DNA of 64,000 bases from Triglochin maritima (Eukaryota > Streptophyta > Magnoliopsida > Alismatales > Juncaginaceae): NCBI GenBank assembly GCA_963682175.1, contig OY821777.1, positions 2,187,501-2,251,500 of the forward strand, read 5' to 3'. Position 1 is the stretch's first letter. Every line of letters begins with the position of its first letter. The position numbers were made by a program, and so were the translations under genes. Shown here in pieces: positions 1-11,535 of the stretch. The notes beneath the pieces were generated by a model. That model searched no databases, had not been told where the DNA came from, and saw only the letters and a list, made by a program, of their open reading frames with translations.

Positions 1-2180
1 GATCTTCGTAGATTAAATCGACCTTCATGGTGTTGACCAGTGAATTTCAGGTACAGCATGTGAACGATGTTTGCAAATTTTAATTAGCGATTCTTCTCTT
101 CCAAGCACAAGTTGTCCAAATTCCATCTCATATTTTGCCGCAAAATAAAAATCCATACCAGAAGATATTATTCTCTGTGCAAACAAAGATAATGATTCTT
201 TGGGCTTATCCTTTTCACTCCTCTCACTAGATCAGTCTACCACTATGTCTAATGTAATATGAAATTAAATCCATTTCACAGCTCTATGTTTCGGTTCACG
301 GCAAAAAACATGAATGAGAAACCACATGAATCCAACGTATATATATCTCCTTGTCACATGTCACCTTATATTGGGACCATTAATATTCTACTCACACACC
401 ACTTGTAACATCAAAAAATTGACCATTTTGGATTCTCATAACTCATATATATATGTAGACAAATTTCCAATCTTTAACGGGAGAAATCCTCAAGTAAGGT
501 TATGTTTGGTAACCAGCGTTGAGGCGGTGAAGTTTTGGGAAAATTTTCCACGGCGGCGGTAGGAATGGTTTTAGAAACTCATATTTAGCATTTATTTATT
601 TTGCGTTGTGGGTCATTTACAAATCCTAATATATTTACTGCTGCTACGGCCATGTTGGGAAGAAGCTGCTTCTGCGCAGCTTTCTTGCACCGCCAACGCC
701 CTACCACAGTATGTATCCAAACGGACCTTAAAATTTTACCTCGTTATTCCGACATGTTGTTGGTGCATTTAAATTGGTGGTCATTGGTAAGACGGCGCAC
801 ATGGATGCCGAATAATCCGGAATTGGTTTGGTGTTAGACGTGAACCCCTTCATATATAGTTTGTACAAGTTGTCTCCATCCAATACATTTAAATAATACG
901 TTCAAATCCTTCCTTGGTCATAAGATTTTATTCTACATGATAAATGTTTTTTCAAGAGAATCGTGCTTGTTTAGTACTTGGGACTTGGGAGATATAATAT
1001 TGCTGTAAACTGGTCGATTGGCTACAGCACGAGGACAGGAACTGTCGAAGTATTGCAATCAATCTGTGAATATATGAATCTATTTCAATATAAGTAATAT
1101 AAGAATGTTTAGCCTTAATATATAGTAAGAAATCTACCTACGTATCCATACTATTCCATAGTGTTCGAATTTTGGAGACCATAATCTCAATCTAACAAAA
1201 ATTCACTTATTGGAACTGTCGGGCAACAACCACATGTCTTAACACCGTTAGGATTCTTCTATGATTTTTTTTCTTTTCTTTTTTGACGTTGTTAGATGAA
1301 ATATGGATTGATTAAGGATTTCCTGGAAATGTGAGGAAAATTAAACAATAGATTGAAATCAATAAGTCAAATGTCAAAACGTAAAAGGCTTCCGCCCAAC
1401 ATAGTTCGTGGCTCAAAATCTACCTTAGTTGAAGCCCGTCAAGTTATTTAGAGTCATGAATCTTTTTTCCCTTCTAAAGTAGAAAATCCTCACAATTATG
1501 TCTTTCCTTATGAAAGACCAAAGTATTGTTCGGCTCAAACTAGGAACACTTCGATAAGTCGAGTCCCCTCGAGGAAACAAGGAGAATCGGATCTAAATGT
1601 GGTACAGGGAGCCAAGAAACCTCCACATGATCAATTCGTTACATAAAAACACTAATTTGCATAGACATTTTCCTTCTTTACGGAGTTTATACTCTCCGGT
1701 TCAACTATGTCAGACAATATGTATTTTCTATGATCGACCTTGTAATTTCAAATGACACTAAAACTGCATATGGAACAATGACTATCTTTGCTTAGAAATC
1801 TGACCAAAAGCCGTCGGACTTGAAGTTGGTGGTGTTTGTTTGAATGAACGGTTCTTAGTTTGACAACGGGAAGTTCTTTATTTCTTACAATGTCTCGCTG
1901 GTGTTTGACTGAGTGGAGATCTGTTGTTATGAATTTTTCTCAAGTTTTGCTAATACAACCTTGTACATGTGATACATATCCATGTGTAAAAGGTATTTAC
2001 TTTTAAAATAGGAATCATTGTAAAATGATATTGTATTTACTAAAAAAAAGCAGAAACAACAAACTTACGACAACAGACATTGGGTGGTATTCAACTTGGG
2101 AAACACAACATGGATTTCAAGTCACGTCCCAAACACAACCCAGCACTTATGGTCATATCACTACACAATAAATAAATAAT
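1..2180. other. Intergenic, no gene recognised
   Basis: This AT-rich stretch contains only short ORFs with no family resemblance (for example around 314-562 and 601-837), and no clear splice-joined coding exons. I see no tandem array or terminal inverted repeat in it. It lies upstream of the ferredoxin gene, and the last few hundred bases may hold its promoter. Confidence 0.5.
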
Positions 2181-2189
2181 CAGTGGTTG

Positions 2190-2332
2190 ATGCACAAATT
2201 TCCCATGTTCTTCCGGTCAGTTCCGGCGGATCCATCTCGTCTTCGTGCTTTGGCGATTCGACCACCACAAACCCTAGTGATTCGATTCCTAGATTTAGCG
2301 TCAGAAGCATATCCTCCGTTAAGCTCCTTCAG
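2190..2332 (+). promoter_or_regulatory. Probable non-coding first exon with telo-box (ferredoxin gene)
   Basis: The sequence is C/T-rich like a plant 5' leader and carries the telo-box AAACCCTA at 2269-2276, common near starts of plant genes for organelle and translation proteins. It ends in a good splice donor (CAG|GTATTG) at 2332/2333. The next plausible acceptor (TTCCAG) is at 3321-3322, just before the first ATG of the ferredoxin gene. I infer that this is an untranslated exon followed by an intron of about 1 kb. An ATG-started reading frame here shows no resemblance to a mitochondrial presequence. Confidence 0.5.
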
Positions 2333-3345
2333 GTATTGCCGTTCTCGCTTCTTTTTGGGTATTAATCGCGGCATATAATGATTTTTGCCGTTTAATATGT
2401 CATATTTGCATTTCGTGCTGGTGCCGTGGTGCGAAGTTGGAATTCGGATTCCGGTTGAAATTGGGTTGGTAGATTATGTTAGAATTGCTTGCCGTGCCAA
2501 TTCGTGTTAGGAATTGAGAATAGTTAGTTATTGTGCAGAGCTAGAGCAACTTTCTTTAATAAGATGTAATTGATATCCTGGAGAACTTCATGGAAGTTGG
2601 GAATTTGACTTATGAAATGACTTTTGCGTGACTGGTCTCCTGGAAAAGTTTAACAAATGAACCTTTCAAATTTGTACTTCGAATTACTTTCCACAATTTT
2701 GCTCCATATTCCAGAGAAGTCATAAAACTTGAATTATGTTAGTTCTATTGCAAACCAATCACACCCTTTTAGCTTGATTTTAAGTAAAGCTATAGTTGGG
2801 ATCTCAATTTATTTTGTCAATATCAAGTTCAATACCTTTAGAGTTCCACTATTTAGGGGTAACAACAAAAGGATAATTTACAGTGAGCTTTGTAAATGTT
2901 ATCCATCGAGAAATCTAGTGCTTTATTTGCAAGACTTGTATTGGGCATGATTGGAGTTATTTTTCATGTATATGCGTGAACAATGTGGATCGGAGTAAGC
3001 TCCCACATACCACAAGTCAGTTGACTCTCTTTGATTGGTTCACCCTGTTGTATAAATTCAAGTATGTAGTGAGAGGTAGTTGAATGCAAGTGTACATCTC
3101 TCACCAAGTGCACGCAAGACCCTGTCTAATATCTATGATGGAAATTTTGTTCCCATCAAGTTTATGATATTGTAGAAAAAAACATTTCCAAGATATAGTT
3201 TGATGGTTAACCTGTCCCGTTTAGGCTTTTCAATCTAAAAGTATCAATACTACGTACTTTGTCACTTAATAAAAACTGTTCTCTACAAAAGAATTTAATG
3301 TTACTTCATACTATAATTCCAGGCTCTTGCTGTTGCTGTGAAGAA

Positions 3346-6303
3346 ATGTTTCTTCCTCAGCTTTTGAGGGCTTGTTCTTGGATGGTGAAATCAAGGATGG
3401 GTATGCATTGAGCTTCTCTGCCATTTGGTGTTTCCTATAGTCATGATGTCTCCTAGTTCAATTTTTTTATATTTATACAACTGTGCTCATATAAGTGGAT
3501 TTTGCCACTCCTATATTTCATCGTGAACTTAAAATTTTGAGAGGTTTTTTGTCATCTAAGCTAGTGGAATTTTTGACGCTTCTATAAGAGTTTGCTACCA
3601 CTTGTTTAAAACTTTATTACGAAATTAAAACTTTGAAAGGAATTTTGCCATGTGAGCTTGCAAGAAAGTTGAAGTCTGCACATTGTTTGCAATTGACACT
3701 CTCATATCTGGTATCTGCCATTTCTTAAACTGTCTATTTGTTACAACATACTCCTTTTTAGGTTTGAAGTTTCCAATCTACTTGCAAGCTGTAGTTGTCA
3801 ACCAATTATTTTATCAATTATGCACACCACTCCTATGTCCATGCTGATAACCTTGCTTTTAAGTCAGATTTGATTTTCACACAAATACTCTTCTTTGTTC
3901 AGGAATATTACCACATGTAACTGGTGTGAAAACCTCTCAACGCCCCTAAAGTCATTTATATTCTATGGTTAGTCCTTTTAATTATCAGGATTGTAAGCCG
4001 CGTGCCTGCTCTTGTATTATTTCCATTTCACTTGTATAACTACGATGTATTAAATCTTTATATCTTTTTGCCACCTTAATGACAACATGTAGAGGTTTGT
4101 TCCTCAGGCAATAATTTCCATTTAGATGGTTAGCAAACTCTCCTTTATGGTGGCATAGTATTTACCATTTGGTCTCATAAAACTTCATAGCATTACTTGC
4201 TGAGGGTTATGACTTGTAAATGCATAAACAATTGATCTTTCCAGTTTTGTGGTACTCTGATTAAATTATATTTCTAATATATGTTTTTTTTATCTTGTCA
4301 AGAATTCGAGATGTTTCTCTACTAAAGAAGCCGATGAACATGAGGACAGTGACCAAAAGCAGAAGTAAAAAAATCGATTTTTTAAAAGGGTTTTGGAGTT
4401 ATTTTTTCTAAATACGAACAACTCTTTTCTGAAAATCGTATTGATTTTGCTGGAAAATAGGAACATTTGAAAGTTTGAAGTTGACTTGTGTTGTCTTTCT
4501 TTTGGGTCATTATGGAATAGCCAGTTCCACCCTTAGATTGAGCACTGTTAGAAATTTGAAGCATGTCGACTGTCCGTGTTGCTCTAAGGTTTTGCAGGGC
4601 ATATAGTTCTGGTGTATCATGCTTTAATGATGGTCAAATCTTGTTTCGTCATTAAAAATGTTTACTAACATTGGCAAGTTATATAGTATCTAATTGTACA
4701 ACAAACTTCTGAGAATGTTCACTGCCCTGATGTCTACCTTCGTGTTTCCAATTTCTTGCTAAAGGTATTAAATCTCTGCTACAATAACAAGAGACTAATT
4801 ATGTTTGGGATTTTAGAACTCCGTCACATATGACAATTTACAAGTGTTGATTTTTTACCCTACCTTTAGTAATTCAAAATCTGATATCACATTAATGAAG
4901 GAACATCAATATACACTGAGGTATCTCAAAAATCACTCCATTTATTCAGTAACTTTATCGTTTTTTTCTGCTTCCCATACCCATTGCGTTTTTATCTTCG
5001 ATATATTCAGAATTACTGTTACATTTGTTAACAAAGATGGAGAGGAAAAAATTATGAAGGTTCCAGTTGGAATGTCAATGCTTGAAGCTGCTCATCAGAA
5101 TGATATAGATCTTGAAGGCAAGTTTCTTTGAGTTTCTGTGACATCATAAACCCCTGCTGTTTTGATGAGGTAATGGATGGCAACATGTACTGTTATAATT
5201 TTTGTTCTATTGCGTGGTAATTATTCGTACAATGACTTTCTTTAAGAAAACCTTATCCATGTTGTCGTTTGTAGCCAAGTGTGTATTCACATCTTGATCA
5301 ATCCATTTATGCGCCATTCTTTCGATAGCTAGCATAAAAATTTCTAGAAGAGCAGTAAAAATTACTTCTGCCTTTGAAGAAAGGATGACATATTGGTATT
5401 TCTCTAAGTACTGTACAGACTGTAAATCTCTACTGTATAAATGATAAAGTATATATGTAATATCAAATTCATGTCACGGATATTCAAACTCCACCCTTCC
5501 ATGGAGGTTTTCAGTTTATCCTGATACTTAAGACATATGTCCTTTACCTATCAAATTTTCAAGATCAATTTTCAAAAGTAAGTGGCTTGGAAATGTGTGG
5601 TAGGAAGGTATCAACTGAATGTTGTGGATATAGTGTATCTGGAAGGTCACAACTGAATGTTGTAGGACTTCCTATGTCTTCGTCCGTTTAATTGTGGATA
5701 TAGTGTCTCGTGGATCTAAATTTTATAGGATTTCAAGTTGTTATAATAGTAAAACTATAAACTTGTCATAAACTTCCACATTGGTGCATATGTATTGCTT
5801 CTATCAGTTTATGTGTGGTTTTCAAGCTTTACTTGTAAGACACTTTAGGGTGAGTTGGTCTAATCACATTATTTCTTTTTTCTCACTTTAGCATGTTCCA
5901 CTTGTCATGCGATTGTGATGGTAAATGATGAATTTCTGATGCCAAAAGTTTATATATAGTACCTCTCTTCCGTATGTTATCTGAACCTGAGTTTTTTTTA
6001 AATTTTATTATTATCATAGGACATTGGTTATTACAACAAATTGGAAGAACCGACCGATGAAGAAAATGACATGCTAGATCTTGCTTTTGGTCTCACTGAG
6101 ACGTGGGTTACTCGCTTTCAGAAAGCCGAAGCAAAATTCTTTTATTTTTCCACTTGTAATCCAATTTAATAGTTCGAGACTTTTTCAGGTCTCGTCTTGG
6201 ATGCCAAGTGATAGAGAGCCCTGAACTCGATGGGCTTCGACTAGCACTGCCGTCGGCCACCCAAAATTTTGCTGTTGATGGGTATGTACCTAAACCACAT
6301 TGA
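3346..6303 (+). CDS. MFDX: Mitochondrial adrenodoxin-type [2Fe-2S] ferredoxin, apparently damaged
   Basis: This encodes the plant mitochondrial (adrenodoxin-like) ferredoxin, which passes electrons to iron-sulfur cluster assembly and biotin synthesis in the matrix. Readable exons: 3346-3400 (starts MFLPQLLRACSWMVKS, presequence-like), 4303-4364 (RCFSTKEADEHEDSD), 5011-5117 (ITVTFVNKDGEE to NDIDLE), 5892-5920 (ACSTCHAIVM), 6020-6102 (YYNKLEEPTDEENDMLDL) and 6189-6303 (SRLGCQVIESPELDG, ending VDGYVPKPH). Reading phases of exons 4303 to 6303 join perfectly. Two problems are visible. The family has a segment with the first cluster cysteine (around ACEGSL) between DLE and ACSTC; I cannot find it in the 5118-5891 intron. 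The exon-3 candidate after the acceptor at about 3901 runs into a TAA in the expected phase. The donor after 5117 would be GC (AAG|GCAAGT). It may be a decaying copy, or an unseen micro-exon may restore it. Confidence 0.78.
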
Positions 6304-8200
6304 TGTAAGTAACCATAATCCATTTTCTGGGTTGGCTTGGTTTGAATGAAAATGGTCTAGCATTTGGTTGTAATTATGCTAAAACAAAAGGTGGTTGTAG
6401 TTTGACTAGAGAAATAGTGTTGATTTTGCATCGATATTATCGTAGTATGTGAATATATGAATTGATTCATATATACTAGTATATGAATGTATGAATTGAT
6501 ACGTATGCTATGATATGAGTATTATAGTAGTAGTAGTAGTAGTAATAATAAATATTATTTTGCTTGTTACTGATTCCTCAGAATGCACTCCCGGTTATAC
6601 CTTTCACATTTCTAACATATTAAACATCAGCAAGACAGCAATTATAGTGGTTCTATTAGCTGGGTTTTGTCCTAGTCATGCCTAACTCAAAATCATGTTA
6701 TGATTTCCTTATTGCTGGTGGAACAACCGAACAAGGTTTGTGTTCTGTAACATTAACCTGCCTATCTAAGATGAAGTTTATAGGAAATATAAGGTGAAAT
6801 TTGTGGAACGCTTATGGCTGTAGATAAATTTCTTATGGTCTTTTTATTACAAAATAATATAACCAACATAAATTTATATAAAAAAGAGGAAATCACTACC
6901 TTAACTTTTGTTAACATCAAGTTTCCTTTTTCCTGCCCTTTTAACATTGGTCCTGCAGTGCCGCTCTTTGGATCCATCGAACTTTTGGCATTGCAGGTTC
7001 GGTCAGACTTGAGTGATTTGGAAATATTTGATAAAACTTGCATCTAATATTTAACACGTTGTCTGGTCCACTAAGGAGCCTTACTGTTGTGCCACTAAGG
7101 AGCCTCACAGTATTGCCAATTTGCCATACCACAATGGCACAATTCAATAGATTAAGGAGCCTTTATATGTGTTTTGGGACCCAAACTGGACGACATTCCA
7201 GTTGATTCAAGTGACACCCGGTTAAGACAACGGTTAACTTTAAAAAGGTTATGTTACACTTCAAAGAAAATTTTATTCCGAACGAAAATCTCTAATGCAG
7301 TGAGATATAGGAATATCTGATTCATGCATTTCAAGAATAGGAATCCACTGACTAAAATGATAATCATACTAAACCAAAGTTTTTTTCTTAAAAATGTTTT
7401 TTTCTTAAACATTGCACTGCTATCATTTCTTGGTAGGATCCTCTCACGTCTTAATTTCTTAATAGACTGTGATTGGGTTTGCATCCGAGCAATAAAGATA
7501 CAACTTCAAGTTCAATGGAGTAGGGATACTATTCCTATGCGGCTGTGCCCAGGGGTGGACCGACATACAAGGCAAGTGGGGCAATTGCCCCCACCCAGAT
7601 TTGAGCAAATTTGGGTCTCCCTGTTATACTACGGTTATGTGAAAACCGATGTAGTTAGTAACTATAAAACGTCGGTTGACACTCAACTAACGTAGAAAAT
7701 CATTAAAATAATATAATAAAAATATGAAATCCTATCAAAAAATCAGAACACTACCAAATCCTCCAAACACCAAAACCTCAAATCTCACATTCTCTCCTTC
7801 TCCATCAACCCTAAACACCATCCGACTTCTTTCTTTTAAATGAATTAATTTGTTGTAAAAACTAACTGATTTGATCTTCATCGTCATTTGGCTTTGGGTA
7901 ATCCATTAACCGAACAAAATAATGAAAATTTTATTTGATATAGTGCTCATGAATGAGAATGAAATGTGGATTTGAGAGAGATTATATGATTTTGTGGTTG
8001 ATTATGTGAATGTGAATGAAGTATATAGTTCAGGTGTAATTATTTTTTTGATCGATTAGCGTTTGGAACTGAGAAATGATTTACCAATAGGAGAAATTGG
8101 GTGACTGACGACCAAATGTTAACTTAGATAGATTTTGGATTTTGTTTATTCATGTGAATGAAAAAAATTAGGTATTGAGATTGTAAAAGAGATAAATGAT
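6304..8200. other. Intergenic with microsatellite and possible hAT-like remnant
   Basis: A TAG/TAA trinucleotide run lies at about 6522-6552. At 7551-7600 the sequence (CAGGGGTGGACC, then GGGGCAATTGCCCC) resembles the end of hAT-type elements. A related inverted end (GGATCCGCCCTTG) lies near 9488-9501, but I could not find a matching target duplication. No coding exon is recognised. Confidence 0.35.
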
Positions 8201-8216
8201 TCCATAGTTGTTTGAG

Positions 8217-8678
8217 TTAATTACAGTTTGACTCCCTGAACTATGTCTTGATATCACTTTGCACCTCTAAACTTTCAAAGTTAACAGTTACTCCCCTGAA
8301 CTTTTGTTTTGTAACATTTTACCCCCTGAACTTTAAAAAATATATTATTTAAGCACACATTCGTTGTTGTTTTTGCAATTTTTTGTCGCATTCATAGTAC
8401 ACTCTTAAACCTATATTTACGTGAAAGTTCGGATTGAAACGGAAGTCGGATCTGAACCTTGACGTAAATATAGATTTAAGAGTGTACTAGTGAGACACCA
8501 ACAAAAATTACAAAAAAAGACAAATGTGTCCTTAAATAATAATTTTTTAAAGTTCAGGATGACAAAGTGTTACAAAACAAAAATTCAGGGGGGGGGGGGG
8601 GGGTAATTGTTAACTTTAAAAGTTCAGATATGCAAAGTGATATCAAGACATAGTTCAGAAGGTCAAATTGTAATTACT
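8217..8678. repeat. Foldback (long inverted repeat) element, about 460 bp
   Basis: Two arms of over 100 bases face each other. The left arm reads CCCTGAACTATGTCTTGATA at about 8239, and the right arm is its reverse complement at about 8640-8658. Each arm also repeats a CCCTGAACTTT motif internally. The right arm contains a run of 18 G at about 8588-8605. A second short inverted pair (CTCTTAAACCTATATTTACG and its complement) lies around the centre. There is no ORF. I did not find a convincing target duplication. This is a MITE/MULE-like foldback. Confidence 0.7.
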
Positions 8679-8812
8679 AGTGTTATTTTAACTCTACGGA
8701 ATTATCATAGGAAAAATGTTTGGATGTTTGAGTTTTCAATGGATTTTCAGGTTTGAAAAAACGTCAAAGACAGATAGGATATTTGAATTTTCTTGTTTAC
8801 TATTATTTATTG

Positions 8813-9368
8813 GTTTTTTATTTGGGTACACCTTCAAAAGATGTCAATAACTGATTTACACATGTGTTTTCCATATTTACTTGAGTACGCCCTATGTGTT
8901 GTATTTTTACTTGAGTACGTCTTCCCCGTCAATGGGACCCACTCCGTCAGACCTTCGTAATGCCCTCGTCAAACTCTACAATCCTCAAGTAACTGATTTA
9001 TACTTGTGTTTTCCTCAAGTCACACTCACATTCAATCAATACATTCATTTAATACATTGATATCAATTAAAATCAAGTCACACTCACAAAATGTTAAAGT
9101 TTAGGGTTGACGGGGAATGTGTACCTAAGTAAAAACACAACACGTAAGACGTACTCAAGTAAATATGGAAAACACAAGTGTAAATCAGTTACTTGAGGAT
9201 TGTAGAGTTTGACGGAAGCGTTACGGATGAATGACGGAGTGAGTCACATTGACGGGGAATGTGTACCCAAGTAAAAATACAGCACATAAGATGTACTCAA
9301 GTAAGTATGGAAAACACAAGTGTAAATCAGTTATTGACATTTTTTGAAAGTGTACCCAAGTAAAAATC
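8813..9368. repeat. Foldback element with duplicated right arm, about 556 bp
   Basis: The left terminus (TTATTTGGGTACACCTTCAA) is inverted at the right end (TGTACCCAAGTAAAAATC). The arm motif CTGATTTACAC-TTGTGTTTTCCATA-TTACTTGAGTAC occurs once on the left and twice on the right (about 9140-9195 and 9295-9335), so the right arm holds an internal tandem duplication of roughly 150-200 bp. It also shares the motif TTACTTGGGTACAC with the foldback at 26293-26804, so the two may be distant relatives. There is no ORF. Confidence 0.7.
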
Positions 9369-10517
9369 TATTATATATTTTAAATAATGTCAATACATTA
9401 AATTGTAATTAGAAGTCAAAAAGACCGTAAAACATTTTTTCTGACCAAAACCATCCGCCTGCCCTACCCACCAAATAAATACTCCCGTGGATCCGCCCTT
9501 GGCCCGAAAGGATGAGTAAATAAGTTGACAAGAAAGGACACTACTGTCATCCGAGGTAAAAGTCTTAAAACTGTAATGAGACAAAACCCATTGACACACG
9601 TCATCAAAGATGGCCAAAAGCGTCTCATGAGTGACTTCACTGCTCTTCACTTCCGCAGTAAATGAATTTCTACCAGTGCAAAAATTAAATGACCTCAATG
9701 TCGAATGCCATCATCTATCAGTTGCCCTTTTAGAAAACAGTACATACTATGTGCGGTGGGAATTCGACGTGAATCCTTTTCTTTTATAACCAGATTATAT
9801 TAAATTGATGTTTTTTTTAAAGTTTATATTAGATTGATGTGGTTATGAGCTACAACCATATCAACAAAATACTACGGTTGTTGTAGATTTTTGAATAATA
9901 TTAGACAAATGTACATTAAGATTACACGGGTGTTATACCCTCAAAATACACCTAAGCAAAATATTCATGTGTCTTTTTTCATCCACTGTCTTGCACATTG
10001 AGGAGTTAGAATCAGCTGAAGAGGAATCACGACATGCGCTCTGCAATTTCCATTCTTCATTCCTCTAAAGGAAGATCGAGTTGCCAAAATTCTGGCATTT
10101 TTTATTTTATTTTCCCATTGCAAAGATTCCCTAATGCGTTTAAGCGTGGATATCTATGGAAGTGCGAGTTTGAACCAATTTGAGAAAATATATTCAAATG
10201 AGTTTGTTACCCCACTAAAATAAGATTGCTTCATTCACACCAAACATACCAGTAGAAGATTATTGAACCATCGTCCGAAATTGAAAATTATTGCCTAGCA
10301 TTAAGTTCAGGTCCATGACAATGTTTATTTCCAAAAATGTAGATGTAAATTCTCTATTGTAAAGGAGATAATCAATTGTTTATTAAGCTTGGCTACATAA
10401 ATGACACATTAAGTTTATTTACAATCCTTTCTTTATGAGATTATCTATTGTAGAGATTCGATTTTCTCCTAATAGTCATGTATGAATCCTAACTTTGGGT
10501 GGGCAAGCACTCCGATC
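9369..10517. other. Intergenic, no gene recognised
   Basis: Only short unremarkable ORFs are present. The piece near 9478-9510 may be an old hAT-like terminus (GGCGGATCCACGGGAG on the minus strand). Nothing else stands out. Confidence 0.4.
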
Positions 10518-10701
10518 CAAGGGAGAGCAACTTCCGGTCCGGGTTCGGTCCGGACCGAAACCAACCGGTCCGGGTTTCGGTCCGGCCCACCGGAGCGATT
10601 CGGGTTTCGGTCTGGTCCTGTCCGGTTCCAGACCAAAACCCAAAAATCCCCACAAAAGTTCGGTCCGGGTCCGGTCCGGTCCGGGCCGATGCTCACCCCT
10701 A
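10518..10701. mobile_element. Non-autonomous hAT-like element, 184 bp, body of GGTCCGG repeats
   Basis: A perfect 8-bp direct repeat CTCCGATC flanks the element (10510-10517 and 10702-10709), the target-site size of the hAT superfamily. The termini are an imperfect inverted repeat: CAAGGGAGAGCAAC on the left against TAGGGGTGAGCATC (complement of the right end). The body is a degenerate array of GGTCCGG/CGGTCCGGACCG units with much higher GC content than its surroundings. Reading frames through it give Pro/Gly/Arg-rich low-complexity peptides and are not genes. Confidence 0.8.
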
Positions 10702-10884
10702 CTCCGATCGATCACCAAAGAGTAAAAGTTTTTTTTTTCTTTCGAGAACGGGTCGTTTCGGCAAAGTTTTCATTTTTTTTCTCTCTCTTGGTGGTGTCAA
10801 AAATTATGAAATTTTATATTCTCTTCTTTCTAAATAATAAAAAATAATGCAAAATCTAAATTTTTAGGGAGAAAAAATAAAATC

Positions 10885-11535
10885 GAAAATTAATCCCAAC
10901 GGGGTGGTTTTTTTATTTTATTTTATTTTCTTTTGTTTTTTTATTTTAGTTTTTGTTTTATGTTTTGGTTTTTTTGAAAATTATTTTTAAACTGTTTTTA
11001 AATATTTTTAAATCGATCTCCAAATGACGTGGAGAAGAGAACGTGTTGAAAATTTAAGTTATTTTATCGAATAAAATAGTTGATTCTCTTCCTCCCTGTA
11101 ATTAATTATTTACAACTAAATTATTTTGTCCAAAAATAATTTTTTTGAAAAAAATGATTTAAAAAAAAACAGAAACAGTTAGTAAACATATTTTGCAAAA
11201 AAAAATTACGAAGAGAATCAACTTTTTTATTCGGTAAAATAACTTTACTTTTCAACACGCTCTATTCTCCAAATCATTTGTAGGTTTTTTAAAATGGAAA
11301 AAATTAAAAATTAATTTTTTTTAAAATAAAGACAATTAGAAACAAATATTTTTTTAAAAAAAGATTTAAAAAATAGTTTAAAAATAATTTTAAAAACACC
11401 AAAACGTAAACACAAAAACCAAGAAATCAAAAAAAACTCACGGGAAAAAAATATTATTTAGAAACAAAAGAAAACCCACCCCATGAAACTGGGAGTCCCG
11501 TGGGATGGGTGATCCCCACGGGGATTAATTTTTTA
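10885..11535. repeat. AT-rich foldback element, about 650 bp
   Basis: TTAATCCCAACGGGGTGG near 10892 is inverted as CCCCACGGGGATTAA at about 11515-11529. Internal inverted arms are also visible: GAAAATTTAAGTTATTTTATCG near 11050 against AAAATAACTTTACTTTTC near 11240, and GTTGATTCTCTTC against GAAGAGAATCAAC. A direct repeat (TTATATTCTCTTCTTTCT) flanks the whole at about 10815 and 11688. It has no coding capacity. Confidence 0.6.

Noticed and set aside
7551..9501. A single 1.95-kb hAT element between the two GGGG-GGA-CC ends
   Set aside because: The ends are only loosely similar, no 8-bp duplication was found, and two independent foldbacks lie between.
10476..10847. ORFs on both strands giving Gly/Pro/Asp/Arg-rich proteins
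   Set aside because: They are translations of GGTCCGG repeats inside a hAT-like element, open in several frames at once.
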